Positions 19,044 through 27,448 of a stretch of 64,000 nucleotides of DNA are shown here, piece by piece. Source of the DNA: an uncultured Pelagibacteraceae bacterium (lineage in GTDB: Bacteria; Pseudomonadota; Alphaproteobacteria; Pelagibacterales; Pelagibacteraceae); assembly GCA_902524345.1 (NCBI GenBank), contig CABZCX010000001.1:129001-193000 (forward strand), in the 5' to 3' direction. A program made the translations under genes and the position numbers. The notes under the pieces are model-generated. The model ran no database searches. It was not told the origin of the DNA and saw only the letters and a list, made by a program, of their open reading frames with translations. Numbering within the stretch: position 1 is the first letter of the stretch; each line of letters starts with the position of its first letter.

Positions 19044-20034
19044 TATTACTAGAATATGCTTTTACAATTTTTGATACCAAAGGATGTCTTACAACATCTA
19101 AATGATCAAAATCTATAACTTTAATTTCATCTAAATGAGATAATAATTTTTTAGCTCTGTCCAAACCTGACATATTTTTATTTGGAAGATCTATCTGTGA
19201 GGGGTCACCATTAACTACTATTTTTGAGTTTTCGCCAATTCTTGTTAAGAACATTTTAATCTGAGTGTCTGTTGCATTCTGAGCTTCATCTAGAATTGCA
19301 AAAGAATTTTTAAGAGTTCTTCCTCTCATAAATGCCAAAGGAGCAATCTCAATATCTCCTATTTCAATCATCCTTTGAATTTTTTCAAAATGAAATAAAT
19401 CATAAAGTGAGTCGTAGAGAGGTCTCAGATATGGATCTACTTTTTCTTTCATGTCTCCTGGTAAAAAACCCAATCTTTCTCCCGCTTCAACAGCTGGTCT
19501 TGATAGAATTATTCTCTCAATCTTTTTTTCTAAAAGCATAGTAAGACCAACAGCGACAGCAAGGAAAGTTTTTCCTGTTCCAGCTGGACCAGCAGAAATG
19601 ACTATTTCACTTTCCCTTAAAGCTCTAACATATTTTTTTTGTTTTTCAGATCTTGGAATAATAGATTTTTTAGGTGTTTTAATAATATCAGTTATATTTG
19701 AGTTTTTAACTTTTTCATTAATCATAAATTTGTCCACAGATGATATGATATCTTTGTTTTCAACATTTCCATTATTTAAAAATTGGTTTACTAAAAATTG
19801 AATAGCATTTTTAACAATTTCATTTTTTTCATTAGTAGACTTAATAAGTATTGAATTTCCTCTGGAATACAAGCTTGCTCCAGTAATTTTTTCTAGTTCC
19901 TTTAAATTTTTATTAAATTCTCCTGCAATGCCCATTAACAAGTTATTATCACTAAATATCACACTTAATGAGTTATTATCTGAGTAAACAAATTTTAAAA
20001 GTGCTTGAGTGTCTTTTTTAATTGAATTCTTCAA
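19030..20034 (-). CDS. ybeZ: PhoH-like ATPase (YbeZ type)
   Basis: P-loop ATPase that accompanies YbeY, thought to act in RNA metabolism. 334 residues: an N-terminal KH-like region with NLLMGIAGEFNKNL, Walker A in SAGPAGTGKTFLAVA, Walker B in FAILDEAQNATDTQIKMFLTR, and GERLGFLPGDMKEKVDPYLRP (motif LPGDMKEKVDPYLRP). Located between miaB (two-base gap) and ybeY (overlap), the usual order. Confidence 0.95.
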   Translation of the reverse strand: MKNSIKKDTQALLKFVYSDNNSLSVIFSDNNLLMGIAGEFNKNLKELEKITGASLYSRGNSILIKSTNEKNEIVKNAIQFLVNQFLNNGNVENKDIISSVDKFMINEKVKNSNITDIIKTPKKSIIPRSEKQKKYVRALRESEIVISAGPAGTGKTFLAVAVGLTMLLEKKIERIILSRPAVEAGERLGFLPGDMKEKVDPYLRPLYDSLYDLFHFEKIQRMIEIGDIEIAPLAFMRGRTLKNSFAILDEAQNATDTQIKMFLTRIGENSKIVVNGDPSQIDLPNKNMSGLDRAKKLLSHLDEIKVIDFDHLDVVRHPLVSKIVKAYSSNNDQS

Positions 20035-20036
20035 AT

Positions 20037-21365
20037 TTATGCGACCCTCAATTTCGATATTTCTAAAGTTTCACCAAAAAGTGTATTCTGATTACTACTA
20101 TTAATTTTAACTTTTACAAGCTTTCCCACATCATCGTCTTTACCATCAAATATTACTGAAGTCATATAACCTGTTCTGCCAAAATACTTTGCACTTTCAG
20201 ATACTCTATTTTCTACTAACACCTCTATTACGTCACCCTCCAAGGATCTATTCATTTTTTTTTGAAAATTAAATAATTCTTTTTGAACAATTTTTAGTCT
20301 TTCATCACTTACCTTTCGATCAATTAATGGTAGATGAGAGGCTTTTGTACCCGGTCTTGGACTAAATACAAAAGAAAAAGAGTTTATAAATTTTATTTTT
20401 TTTATAAGATCAAGTGTCGCGTTAAAATCACTCTCTTCCTCACCAGGGTAGCCAATAATAAAATCACTAGAAAATTTAGCAGAGGAATTTTTTTTAATTA
20501 TTTTTTCACAAATTTGAAGATAATGTTCAATATCGTGTTTTCTATTCATCAACTTTAAAACTTTATTAGAACCGCTTTGAACAGGTAAATGGACAAGGGG
20601 CATTAATTTTTTTGAGGTCCTATACAAGTCAATTAAATCATCACTCATGTCAATTGGATGTGAAGTTGTATATCTAATTCTTAAAATTTCAGGAATTTTT
20701 TCTATTTCTAAAATCAAATTAGACAACTTATAATTTTCATTATTGTAAGCGTTAACATTCTGTCCTAATAAAGTAATCTCTCTAACTCCATTTCCTGCAA
20801 GGATTTTGGCCTCATTAACTATTTCATTAAATGGTCTTGAATATTCAGGACCTCTTGTATAAGGAACAACACAAAAGTGACAAAACTTATCACAGCCTTC
20901 TTGTATGGTTAAAAAAGAAGATATTTTTGTAGATGAGTTTTTTATTTTATCCAAATAATTGAACTTTGAAACAGCATCAAAATCAGTTTCATCTAATCTC
21001 CTCTGATTATTTAGGTATTCCTTAATCTTGTCATTAATTTTATGGTATGCTTGAGGACCAATAACTAGATCAATAAAAGGTTCTCTTTTTAACATCTCCT
21101 CGTTTTCCGCTTGAGCAACACATCCAGCAACTATGACAAAAGGTTTTTTTTTTAATCTAAATCTTTTTTTTACTCTACCTATCTCATGATAAACTTTTTC
21201 TTTTGCCTTATCTCTTATGTGACAAGTGTTTAGTAAAAAACAATTCGTATCGTCGAGGTTTTCGGTTTTTGTAAACCCTATCTTTTTTACAGTATCAATT
21301 ATTCGATTGGTGTCATACTCGTTCATTTGGCAGCCAAATGTTTTGGCGAATATTTTTTTATTCAT
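20037..21365 (-). CDS. miaB: tRNA-2-methylthio-N6-dimethylallyladenosine synthase
   Basis: Radical-SAM enzyme that methylthiolates i6A37 of tRNAs. 442 residues: N-terminal MTTase domain with three cluster cysteines (TFGCQMNEYDT, LLNTCHIRDKA, VAGCVAQAE), radical-SAM CxxxCxxC in EGCDKFCHFCVVPYTRG, and a C-terminal TRAM domain. The start overlaps the end of the fur-like gene by eight bases. Confidence 0.97.
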   Translation of the reverse strand: MNKKIFAKTFGCQMNEYDTNRIIDTVKKIGFTKTENLDDTNCFLLNTCHIRDKAKEKVYHEIGRVKKRFRLKKKPFVIVAGCVAQAENEEMLKREPFIDLVIGPQAYHKINDKIKEYLNNQRRLDETDFDAVSKFNYLDKIKNSSTKISSFLTIQEGCDKFCHFCVVPYTRGPEYSRPFNEIVNEAKILAGNGVREITLLGQNVNAYNNENYKLSNLILEIEKIPEILRIRYTTSHPIDMSDDLIDLYRTSKKLMPLVHLPVQSGSNKVLKLMNRKHDIEHYLQICEKIIKKNSSAKFSSDFIIGYPGEEESDFNATLDLIKKIKFINSFSFVFSPRPGTKASHLPLIDRKVSDERLKIVQKELFNFQKKMNRSLEGDVIEVLVENRVSESAKYFGRTGYMTSVIFDGKDDDVGKLVKVKINSSNQNTLFGETLEISKLRVA

Positions 21366-21789
21366 TTTTTTTATCTACTTTGACACCATAAAGTTCCAGC
21401 TTGTGGTCAACTAATTTATATCCATATTTGTTTGCAATTTTTTTTTGAAGTTCTTCTATCTCTTCATCAACAAACTCTATAATATCACCAGTTTTAATAT
21501 CAATTAAATGATTGTGATCATCATTTATTTCATATCTTGCCTTACCACCCTTAAAATCGTGTTTTGTGAGAATCCCAGCTTCTTCGAAAAGTTTTACAGT
21601 TCTATATACTGTGGCGATGCTAATTTTGGGATCAATTTTTGAAACTCTATTATACAGCTCATCAACATCCGGATGATCAGACTCACCATAGGCTTTTTTT
21701 GACTCAGAAATAACCTTGGCAATAATTCGTCTTTGATCAGTGAGTTTTACTCCTTGAGATTGACATTTTTGTTCAATTGTTTCTGACAT
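21358..21789 (-). CDS. fur: Fur/Mur-type metal-responsive repressor
   Basis: 143 residues. Winged helix with VKLTDQRRIIAKVI and ISIATVYRTVKLFEEAGIL, then the metal domain with HP at DHPDVDEL, DDHNHLIDIKTGDIIEF and a C-terminal VDHKLELYGV. The CxxC structural zinc pairs of E. coli Fur are missing, as in alphaproteobacterial Fur/Mur proteins; whether it senses iron or manganese cannot be decided from sequence. It occupies the conserved tsaB-(rimI)-fur-miaB position. The Fur boxes at 2922-2972 are possible targets. Distinct from Irr at 6210-6608. Confidence 0.92.
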   Translation of the reverse strand: MSETIEQKCQSQGVKLTDQRRIIAKVISESKKAYGESDHPDVDELYNRVSKIDPKISIATVYRTVKLFEEAGILTKHDFKGGKARYEINDDHNHLIDIKTGDIIEFVDEEIEELQKKIANKYGYKLVDHKLELYGVKVDKKNE

Positions 21790-21797
21790 ACGTATTT

Positions 21798-22184
21798 TTA
21801 ACCCGAATAGATAGGATTAATCAAATTTTTTTCAACTTTAAATTTCTTACATAAATCTGGGATAAATTCATATTTTATGAGTTTTTCTCCATTGAAATCT
21901 CGGAAACTAAAACAATAATAATCAATTTTATTAACTAAATGAATAGCTTTAACGACCGACAATGAATTTCTGATGCCTGCAAAACTACCAGGTCCTCTAT
22001 TTATATATATATATGAAATTTTTTTTAAATCTAAATTTTTTGACATTAAAAAATCGTTTAAAAGTATTATTAATCTCTCATAATTTTTTTTGCTATTTTC
22101 ATGGCTAACATTATAATTGTTACCGTTTACAATGATCATGAGAAAAATTTTATCACTAGCCGCATCTATTATTAGCTTTGTCAT
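21798..22184 (-). CDS. tsaB: Short TsaB-like protein (t6A tRNA modification)
   Basis: TsaB partners TsaD in making N6-threonylcarbamoyladenosine at tRNA position 37. Only 128 residues against about 220-230 in typical TsaB: the N-terminal ASKHA half is present, starting KLIIDAASDKIFLMI and including the signature RGPGSFAGIRNSLSVVKAI (GPGSFxGIR), but the C-terminal half is missing. It lies before fur, its usual place, and the rimI gene often found next is absent. Its start lies inside the divergent deacetylase gene (47-base overlap of the two 5' ends). Confidence 0.85.
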   Translation of the reverse strand: MTKLIIDAASDKIFLMIIVNGNNYNVSHENSKKNYERLIILLNDFLMSKNLDLKKISYIYINRGPGSFAGIRNSLSVVKAIHLVNKIDYYCFSFRDFNGEKLIKYEFIPDLCKKFKVEKNLINPIYSG

Positions 22185-23193
22185 AATTCAATTATTTATT
22201 TTTACCAATTCTAATTCAGAGGAAAACAATACCAAATATTATGCAAAAGATAATGGTATTTTATCGATAATGTATCATAGATTTAACGAAAATAAGTATC
22301 CTTCAACAAATATCAAAATGGATATTTTTCAAAAACACATAAAAATAATTCAGGAACTTGATTATGAATTTTATAATCCAAAATTTTTTATAAAAGAATT
22401 TAAAAAACCAAAAAATGAGAAGAAAATTTTGATAACAATAGATGACGGTTTCAAATCTTTCTACAATAATGCTTGGCCATATTTAAGGGAAAATAAAATT
22501 CCATTTATTTTATTCGTATCTACAGAGCCAGTCGGTAAAAATGGTTATATGACTTGGGATGAAATAATTGAGATTGACAAATCTGATTTTGGTTATATTG
22601 GCCATCATTCACATTCACATGACTACCTAATTGATAAAAGCGAGGAAGAATTTATCAATGATATAGAGCTTGCATCAAAAATTTTCAAAAATAAATTAGG
22701 ATATGTTCCTGAAATATTTTCATATCCATTTGGCGAATATTCTCTTTTTATGAAACAATACATAGCTAAAAATTTTGAAGTAGCTTTTGGGCAACATTCT
22801 GGAATTATTGATGTGAATAAAGATAGATTTGAATTACCAAGGTTTCCAATAAATGAAAAATATGGTGAATTAAAAAGGTTTAAATCTATAATTAATTATT
22901 TACCACTTGAGTATAGATCTCTAGAACCAGAGGAAAAGAAAATAAATAAAAAGAACAATCCCCCACGGATGGTGGTTGAATTTTTTAATGAACAAAAAAA
23001 TATAAAGAATATTAATTGTTATTCTAATGATGGTGGTAAATGGAAAAAACCAAATTTAAAATTTGATATCAATAAACTTATCGTAAATTTTGAAGATCCA
23101 TTTATACCAAGAAGAGGAAGAATTAATTGTTCACTAATGGATAATGGTAAGTGGCGATGGTTTGGAACTCAATTTATTGTAAGCGAGAACTAG
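22138..23193 (+). CDS. Polysaccharide deacetylase (NodB-homology) with signal sequence
   Basis: Carbohydrate esterase 4 enzyme removing N-acetyl groups from a glycan. About 351 residues. An N-terminal hydrophobic segment (MRKILSLAASIISFVIIQLF) suggests export. The catalytic/metal residues show as TIDDGFKSFYNNAWP (Asp pair) and GHHSHSHDYL (His pair); SYPFGEYS is the motif 3 equivalent. A C-terminal domain of about 100 residues is unassigned. I choose ATG 22138, which starts the signal sequence; an in-frame ATG at 22117 is also possible. The start overlaps divergent tsaB. Confidence 0.88.
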   Translation: MRKILSLAASIISFVIIQLFIFTNSNSEENNTKYYAKDNGILSIMYHRFNENKYPSTNIKMDIFQKHIKIIQELDYEFYNPKFFIKEFKKPKNEKKILITIDDGFKSFYNNAWPYLRENKIPFILFVSTEPVGKNGYMTWDEIIEIDKSDFGYIGHHSHSHDYLIDKSEEEFINDIELASKIFKNKLGYVPEIFSYPFGEYSLFMKQYIAKNFEVAFGQHSGIIDVNKDRFELPRFPINEKYGELKRFKSIINYLPLEYRSLEPEEKKINKKNNPPRMVVEFFNEQKNIKNINCYSNDGGKWKKPNLKFDINKLIVNFEDPFIPRRGRINCSLMDNGKWRWFGTQFIVSEN

Positions 23194-24269
23194 ATTAAGC
23201 TTTCTAATTCTATACTTGAAGGGAGCAATTTAGCATCGTCAAAATCTTGGAGATTGTTTTGTTTTATAATTTTTTGTAAAACTTCAACATATTGATTGCC
23301 TGTTTCAGCATATTTGTTCAAAAACTTGGAGAGTATCATGCTATCCAAAGGTTCTCCTTTATCTCTTAATTTCGCTCTCTCTTGTCTAAAATCTTTGTAA
23401 GTTGAATGTGTATTAAGATTTCTTTGATATGCTCTAACAGATGCTTGTAGAACATTGAACTTCATTACTTTATGTCCCTCACTTTTGTCAGCATCTTTTG
23501 GTTTTAACCCCTCACCTGACCAAGTCCACTGGCCAAACAATGCATTACCCTCTTGGGCAAATCTTGATGTTCCCCAACCTGTCTCCTTAGCAGCTTGTGC
23601 TAATGCTAATGAAACAGGAACTTCATCCATTCTCATTTTAAGAGTTGATAAATCTCTTGAGGTAACTCCATACTGTTTATATTTTTTTTCAAGCCATTTC
23701 TTTTCTAAACTAGTGTTATTACTTTTATTTATAATGCTAAAAAGTCTTTTCCTGTCAATCTTTATGTTACTATTTTCTTTTAAGATTAATGGAAGGACAA
23801 TCTGAATAAAAAATTCTTTTCTCTTAGAAGTGTTTTCAATCATTTTTATTTCATTTGGTAATAACGTTAAAGCAACAGGTTTTACTAGTTTAGTTTTTCT
23901 AACGTCTTTAAGACTGTAATTTGTGTCTTCAAATAATTGTTTTATGGTAGAAGCGTTTAATCTTACTGTGTCAGTTTCCAGATCATTTAGACTAAAAATG
24001 TCAACTAACAAATCTTGTTCATTTAAAATCTTGTCATTGATTTCATTTCCACTAGCACCATTCTTAAGAGTATAAGCTAAAACCGCTTTTGATTTATTTT
24101 GAAAAGCCATATTCTTATTATTGGCAAAGTTCATCAGTATCGGCATTGCATAAAAAAAGGTAATTAACATTATGGAAGATATAAGAATTCTTGGTAATGA
24201 ACCAATATTTTTTTTTGGGTTAAAAAAATTTATTGATTTTACTTTTTTAGTAAAATTTCTTTTATACAT
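23190..24269 (-). CDS. Bax-like protein with glucosaminidase domain
   Basis: 359 residues: a membrane anchor at about residues 28-48 (RILISSIMLITFFYAMPILM), then a linker and a C-terminal beta-N-acetylglucosaminidase-type domain with VPVSLALAQAAKETGWGTSR (catalytic Glu) and GNALFGQWTW. Likely a periplasmic or membrane-bound peptidoglycan hydrolase. It ends tail-to-tail with the deacetylase with a four-base overlap, so two envelope glycan enzymes converge here. E. coli Bax is the closest named relative I can suggest. Confidence 0.85.
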   Translation of the reverse strand: MYKRNFTKKVKSINFFNPKKNIGSLPRILISSIMLITFFYAMPILMNFANNKNMAFQNKSKAVLAYTLKNGASGNEINDKILNEQDLLVDIFSLNDLETDTVRLNASTIKQLFEDTNYSLKDVRKTKLVKPVALTLLPNEIKMIENTSKRKEFFIQIVLPLILKENSNIKIDRKRLFSIINKSNNTSLEKKWLEKKYKQYGVTSRDLSTLKMRMDEVPVSLALAQAAKETGWGTSRFAQEGNALFGQWTWSGEGLKPKDADKSEGHKVMKFNVLQASVRAYQRNLNTHSTYKDFRQERAKLRDKGEPLDSMILSKFLNKYAETGNQYVEVLQKIIKQNNLQDFDDAKLLPSSIELESLI

Positions 24270-24272
24270 AAC

Positions 24273-24812
24273 TTATATTGCCTCAACTTGTTTTACTTCT
24301 GGTATGTAGTGACATAGAAGATTTTGCACACCTTGTTTTAATGTCATTGTAGAACTTGGGCACCCTGAGCAGCTCCCTTGTAATTGAACTTTAACTATAC
24401 CATCTTTAAACTCTTTAAATTTAATATCTCCTCCATCTCTTGCAACGGCAGGTCTAATTTTTTGGTCTAGAATTTTAATAATTTTTAATTCTATTTCCTC
24501 TAGATTTTCAGAATTCTCATTTAAGTTTTTTTCCACGACGTATTCTTTACCTGCCGAATAAAAATCATTTATTAATGATATAATAATGTGTTTTATTTCC
24601 TCCCACTCAACTTCATCTTGTTTGTTTACTGAAATAAAATCTTTTCCTAAAAAAATACTTTCTACACCACTAACTGAAAATAAATTTTTAATTAAGTCAT
24701 TGTTAGTTTCATCTTTTTTTGTTACCTCGAAAGAACCACTTTTAGAAACAGTCTTGCCTGGCAAAAACTTTATTGAGTTTGGATTGGGTGTTAATTCTGA
24801 CTGTACAAACAT
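24273..24812 (-). CDS. nfuA: NfuA/NifU-like iron-sulfur cluster carrier
   Basis: Carries 4Fe-4S clusters to target proteins. 179 residues: the Nfu N-terminal domain (SELTPNPNSIKFLPGK) typical of alphaproteobacterial and mitochondrial NFU1, then a NifU C-terminal domain with VARDGGDIKF and the cluster-binding CxxC in LQGSCSGCPSSTMTLKQGV. Three bases separate it from the Bax-like gene; trpS lies 52 bases upstream on the same strand. MiaB and Nth in this window are possible clients. Confidence 0.94.
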   Translation of the reverse strand: MFVQSELTPNPNSIKFLPGKTVSKSGSFEVTKKDETNNDLIKNLFSVSGVESIFLGKDFISVNKQDEVEWEEIKHIIISLINDFYSAGKEYVVEKNLNENSENLEEIELKIIKILDQKIRPAVARDGGDIKFKEFKDGIVKVQLQGSCSGCPSSTMTLKQGVQNLLCHYIPEVKQVEAI

Positions 24813-24864
24813 AATTTATATATAATCAATAATTTTTAAAATGAAACTTGTTTGTATTTTATAT

Positions 24865-25866
24865 TCAAAAACCCATAATTTCTTGAATTTTTTTAAGCTT
24901 TTCTGATGCGATCTTATCAGCTTTTTGATATCCACTATCTAATATTTGGTCTAAAAAACTTTTTTCTTTTAAAAGTTTTTTAATTTCATTCGATATAGGG
25001 ATAATTTTATCAATTAAGACATCTGACAAATTTTCTTTGAATTCTGAAAAATTTTTTCCAGAAAATTTATTAATTGTATCATCTAAATTCACATCCATTA
25101 TACTAGAGTAAATACTCATCAAATTTTTAGCCTCAGGTCTTTTTTCTAAATCTGCACCTGTAGCTGGTAATGGCAAAGTATCAGTTTTTGCTTTTTTTAT
25201 CTTATTAATTATTTGATCTTTATCATCAGTTAAATTTATTCTACTCAGATCTGATAATTCAGATTTACTCATTTTTTTTGTTCCATCTCTTAAACTCATA
25301 ATTCTGGAAAACTTTTTTTGAATTAATGGCTCAGGTATTTTGAAAAACTCATCAACATTGAAATCATTATTAAATTTTTGTGCGATATCTCGACAAAGTT
25401 CTAAATGTTGCTTTTGGTCGTCTCCAACAGGCACGTGAGTAGTGTCATATAGTAAGATATCCGCTGCCATTAAAACAGGATATGAGTAGAGACCAATACT
25501 TGCTTTTTCTTTATCTTTGCCAGCTTTCTCCTTAAATTGTGTCATTCTGTTAAGCCATCCCATCCTAGCCACACAGCTTAGTATCCAAGCAGTCTCTGAA
25601 TGAGCGCTCACGCTTGATTGATTAAATATAATACTTTTTTTGGGATCTATACCGCTTGCAATAAAAGTTGCAGCAGTTTCATAGATATTATCTTTTAATT
25701 TTTTTGGATCTTGAGCAACTGTGATAGCATGAAGATCGACAATACAAAATATACACTCATTTTGGTCTTCGTTATTTAGCTTAACAAAATTTTTAATCGC
25801 ACCCAAATAATTTCCAAGATGGAGATTTCCGGTAGGCTGGACACCTGAAAAAATTTTTTTTCCCAT
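24865..25866 (-). CDS. trpS: Tryptophanyl-tRNA synthetase
   Basis: Charges tRNA-Trp. 333 residues, class I. Seen: HIGH-type [14 protein letters not shown] at residues 11-24 and KMSKS in [11 protein letters not shown], with [16 protein letters not shown] between. Two bases separate it from murJ upstream on the same strand, suggesting co-transcription murJ-trpS-nfuA. Confidence 0.97.
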   Translation of the reverse strand: MGKKIFSGVQPTGNLHLGNYLGAIKNFVKLNNEDQNECIFCIVDLHAITVAQDPKKLKDNIYETAATFIASGIDPKKSIIFNQSSVSAHSETAWILSCVARMGWLNRMTQFKEKAGKDKEKASIGLYSYPVLMAADILLYDTTHVPVGDDQKQHLELCRDIAQKFNNDFNVDEFFKIPEPLIQKKFSRIMSLRDGTKKMSKSELSDLSRINLTDDKDQIINKIKKAKTDTLPLPATGADLEKRPEAKNLMSIYSSIMDVNLDDTINKFSGKNFSEFKENLSDVLIDKIIPISNEIKKLLKEKSFLDQILDSGYQKADKIASEKLKKIQEIMGF

Positions 25867-25868
25867 AG

Positions 25869-27398
25869 CTAATACTTTAGTTTAATATCACTATATTTAA
25901 AAGCTTTGATAAATAATGAAAAACTCAAATAAAATACAAAACTTAAAAAGGATGATAATATTAAATAAATAGACTTTAAATTATATTGATAAGTCAATTT
26001 ATTTTCAAAAAACAAAATTAAGTAATTAAAAAATATTCCCATAAGGATAGAAGCCAGAAGTATCTTTAAAAATTTAATAAAGAATAAATCATTGAAATTA
26101 AATAAATTATTATTTTTTAAATAAACAAATAATACAATTGCATTAAACCAAGATGAAATTGTCGTAGCTATAGGAATTATTATGAAACCAATGTCTCTGA
26201 AAAAATAAATACTTATTAATATATTTAAAATTACAGAAATTAATGAAATATAAAAAGGTGTTTTAGTATCCTGATTTGCGAAAAAGAATGTCGAGAATAC
26301 TTTAATTAATGCGAATGCTGGCAGTCCTAAACCAAAATAGTAAAGTGCATTTGCTGAGTTAGTTACTGAAAGTTCGTCAAAAGAACCATAACCAAATAAT
26401 GCAGAAATAATTTGTTCTGATCCTACAATTAAAGCGATTGAGGCAGGTAAACTTAAAAACATACTAAGCTCAAGTGCTTTATTTTGAAGTAAAAGTATTT
26501 TGTTTTTTTTTTTTAAAAAAACATGTTTAGAAAGTTGTGGTAAAACAACAACTCCAATTGCTATTCCTGCTATTGCTAGGTTTATTTGATAAATTCTATC
26601 AGCATAGTATAGATAAGATACGGCACTGGCTTGAAAAGATGCAATTATAGTGCCTACTAAAATATTAATTTGCGTAACACCAGATGAGAAAATACTAGGT
26701 AAGAGTTTTTTAAAAAAAAATCTAACCTTATTATTAATTTTGAAATTAAAACTAAATTGAATAGAATAAAATTTTTTTGTAAATTGATACAAGAAAACAA
26801 GCTGTAATATTCCTGCTCCTGAAACTCCATATGATAGATAATAAACCAGTTCATCGTTAAGAAATTTACCAAAAAATAAAATAGATATTAAAACGATATT
26901 AAGAATTATTGGTGCTGCAGATGCAGCAGCAAATTTATTATGTGAGTTAAGAATTGCTGCAAAAAAAGAAGATAGGCTTACAAACATTAAAAATGGGAGA
27001 GTTATCCTTGTTAAATTTACAGCTAGCTGAATTTTTTCTGGATTATCAACAAAACCTGGTGCTATTAATCTCACAAAAGCTGGCATGAAAACTTCAATAA
27101 TTAAAACTAAAAACAATAGACCTAAAAATAATAAATTAAAAATTTCACTTGCAAATTTTTGTGATCCGGATTTTTTTTTTACTAATTCTGAAGTATAGCT
27201 TGGTATAAAAGCTGCATTAAAAGTTCCCTCTGAAAATAATCTTCTAAAAGTATTAGGTATTCTGAATGCTACAAAAAAAACATCTGCTAAAAAACTTGTT
27301 CCAAGAAAAATTGCTATCAAAACATCTCTTAAATAACCAAGTAATCTACTGATAATAGTATAAAAACCAAAAGTCCCTGTTGACTTAACTAAATTCAT
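25869..27398 (-). CDS. murJ: Lipid II flippase MurJ
   Basis: Moves lipid-linked peptidoglycan precursor across the inner membrane. 509 residues with about 14 hydrophobic helices over the whole length. Family features: [22 protein letters not shown]-type N terminus (motif SRLLGYLRD), [20 protein letters not shown], and [20 protein letters not shown]. It is divergent from maeB with a 50-base gap and precedes trpS; murJ-trpS adjacency is common in alphaproteobacteria. Confidence 0.96.
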   Translation of the reverse strand: MNLVKSTGTFGFYTIISRLLGYLRDVLIAIFLGTSFLADVFFVAFRIPNTFRRLFSEGTFNAAFIPSYTSELVKKKSGSQKFASEIFNLLFLGLLFLVLIIEVFMPAFVRLIAPGFVDNPEKIQLAVNLTRITLPFLMFVSLSSFFAAILNSHNKFAAASAAPIILNIVLISILFFGKFLNDELVYYLSYGVSGAGILQLVFLYQFTKKFYSIQFSFNFKINNKVRFFFKKLLPSIFSSGVTQINILVGTIIASFQASAVSYLYYADRIYQINLAIAGIAIGVVVLPQLSKHVFLKKKNKILLLQNKALELSMFLSLPASIALIVGSEQIISALFGYGSFDELSVTNSANALYYFGLGLPAFALIKVFSTFFFANQDTKTPFYISLISVILNILISIYFFRDIGFIIIPIATTISSWFNAIVLFVYLKNNNLFNFNDLFFIKFLKILLASILMGIFFNYLILFFENKLTYQYNLKSIYLILSSFLSFVFYLSFSLFIKAFKYSDIKLKY

Positions 27399-27448
27399 AA
27401 ATCATATTAGTCTTAATTTTACCCCATTTGTACACCTAATTAACATAA

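Noticed and set aside
25432-25437. CACGTG core in trpS as a second parS
   Set aside because: Flanks do not continue the palindrome (GGCACGTGAG); far from the 16-base consensus.
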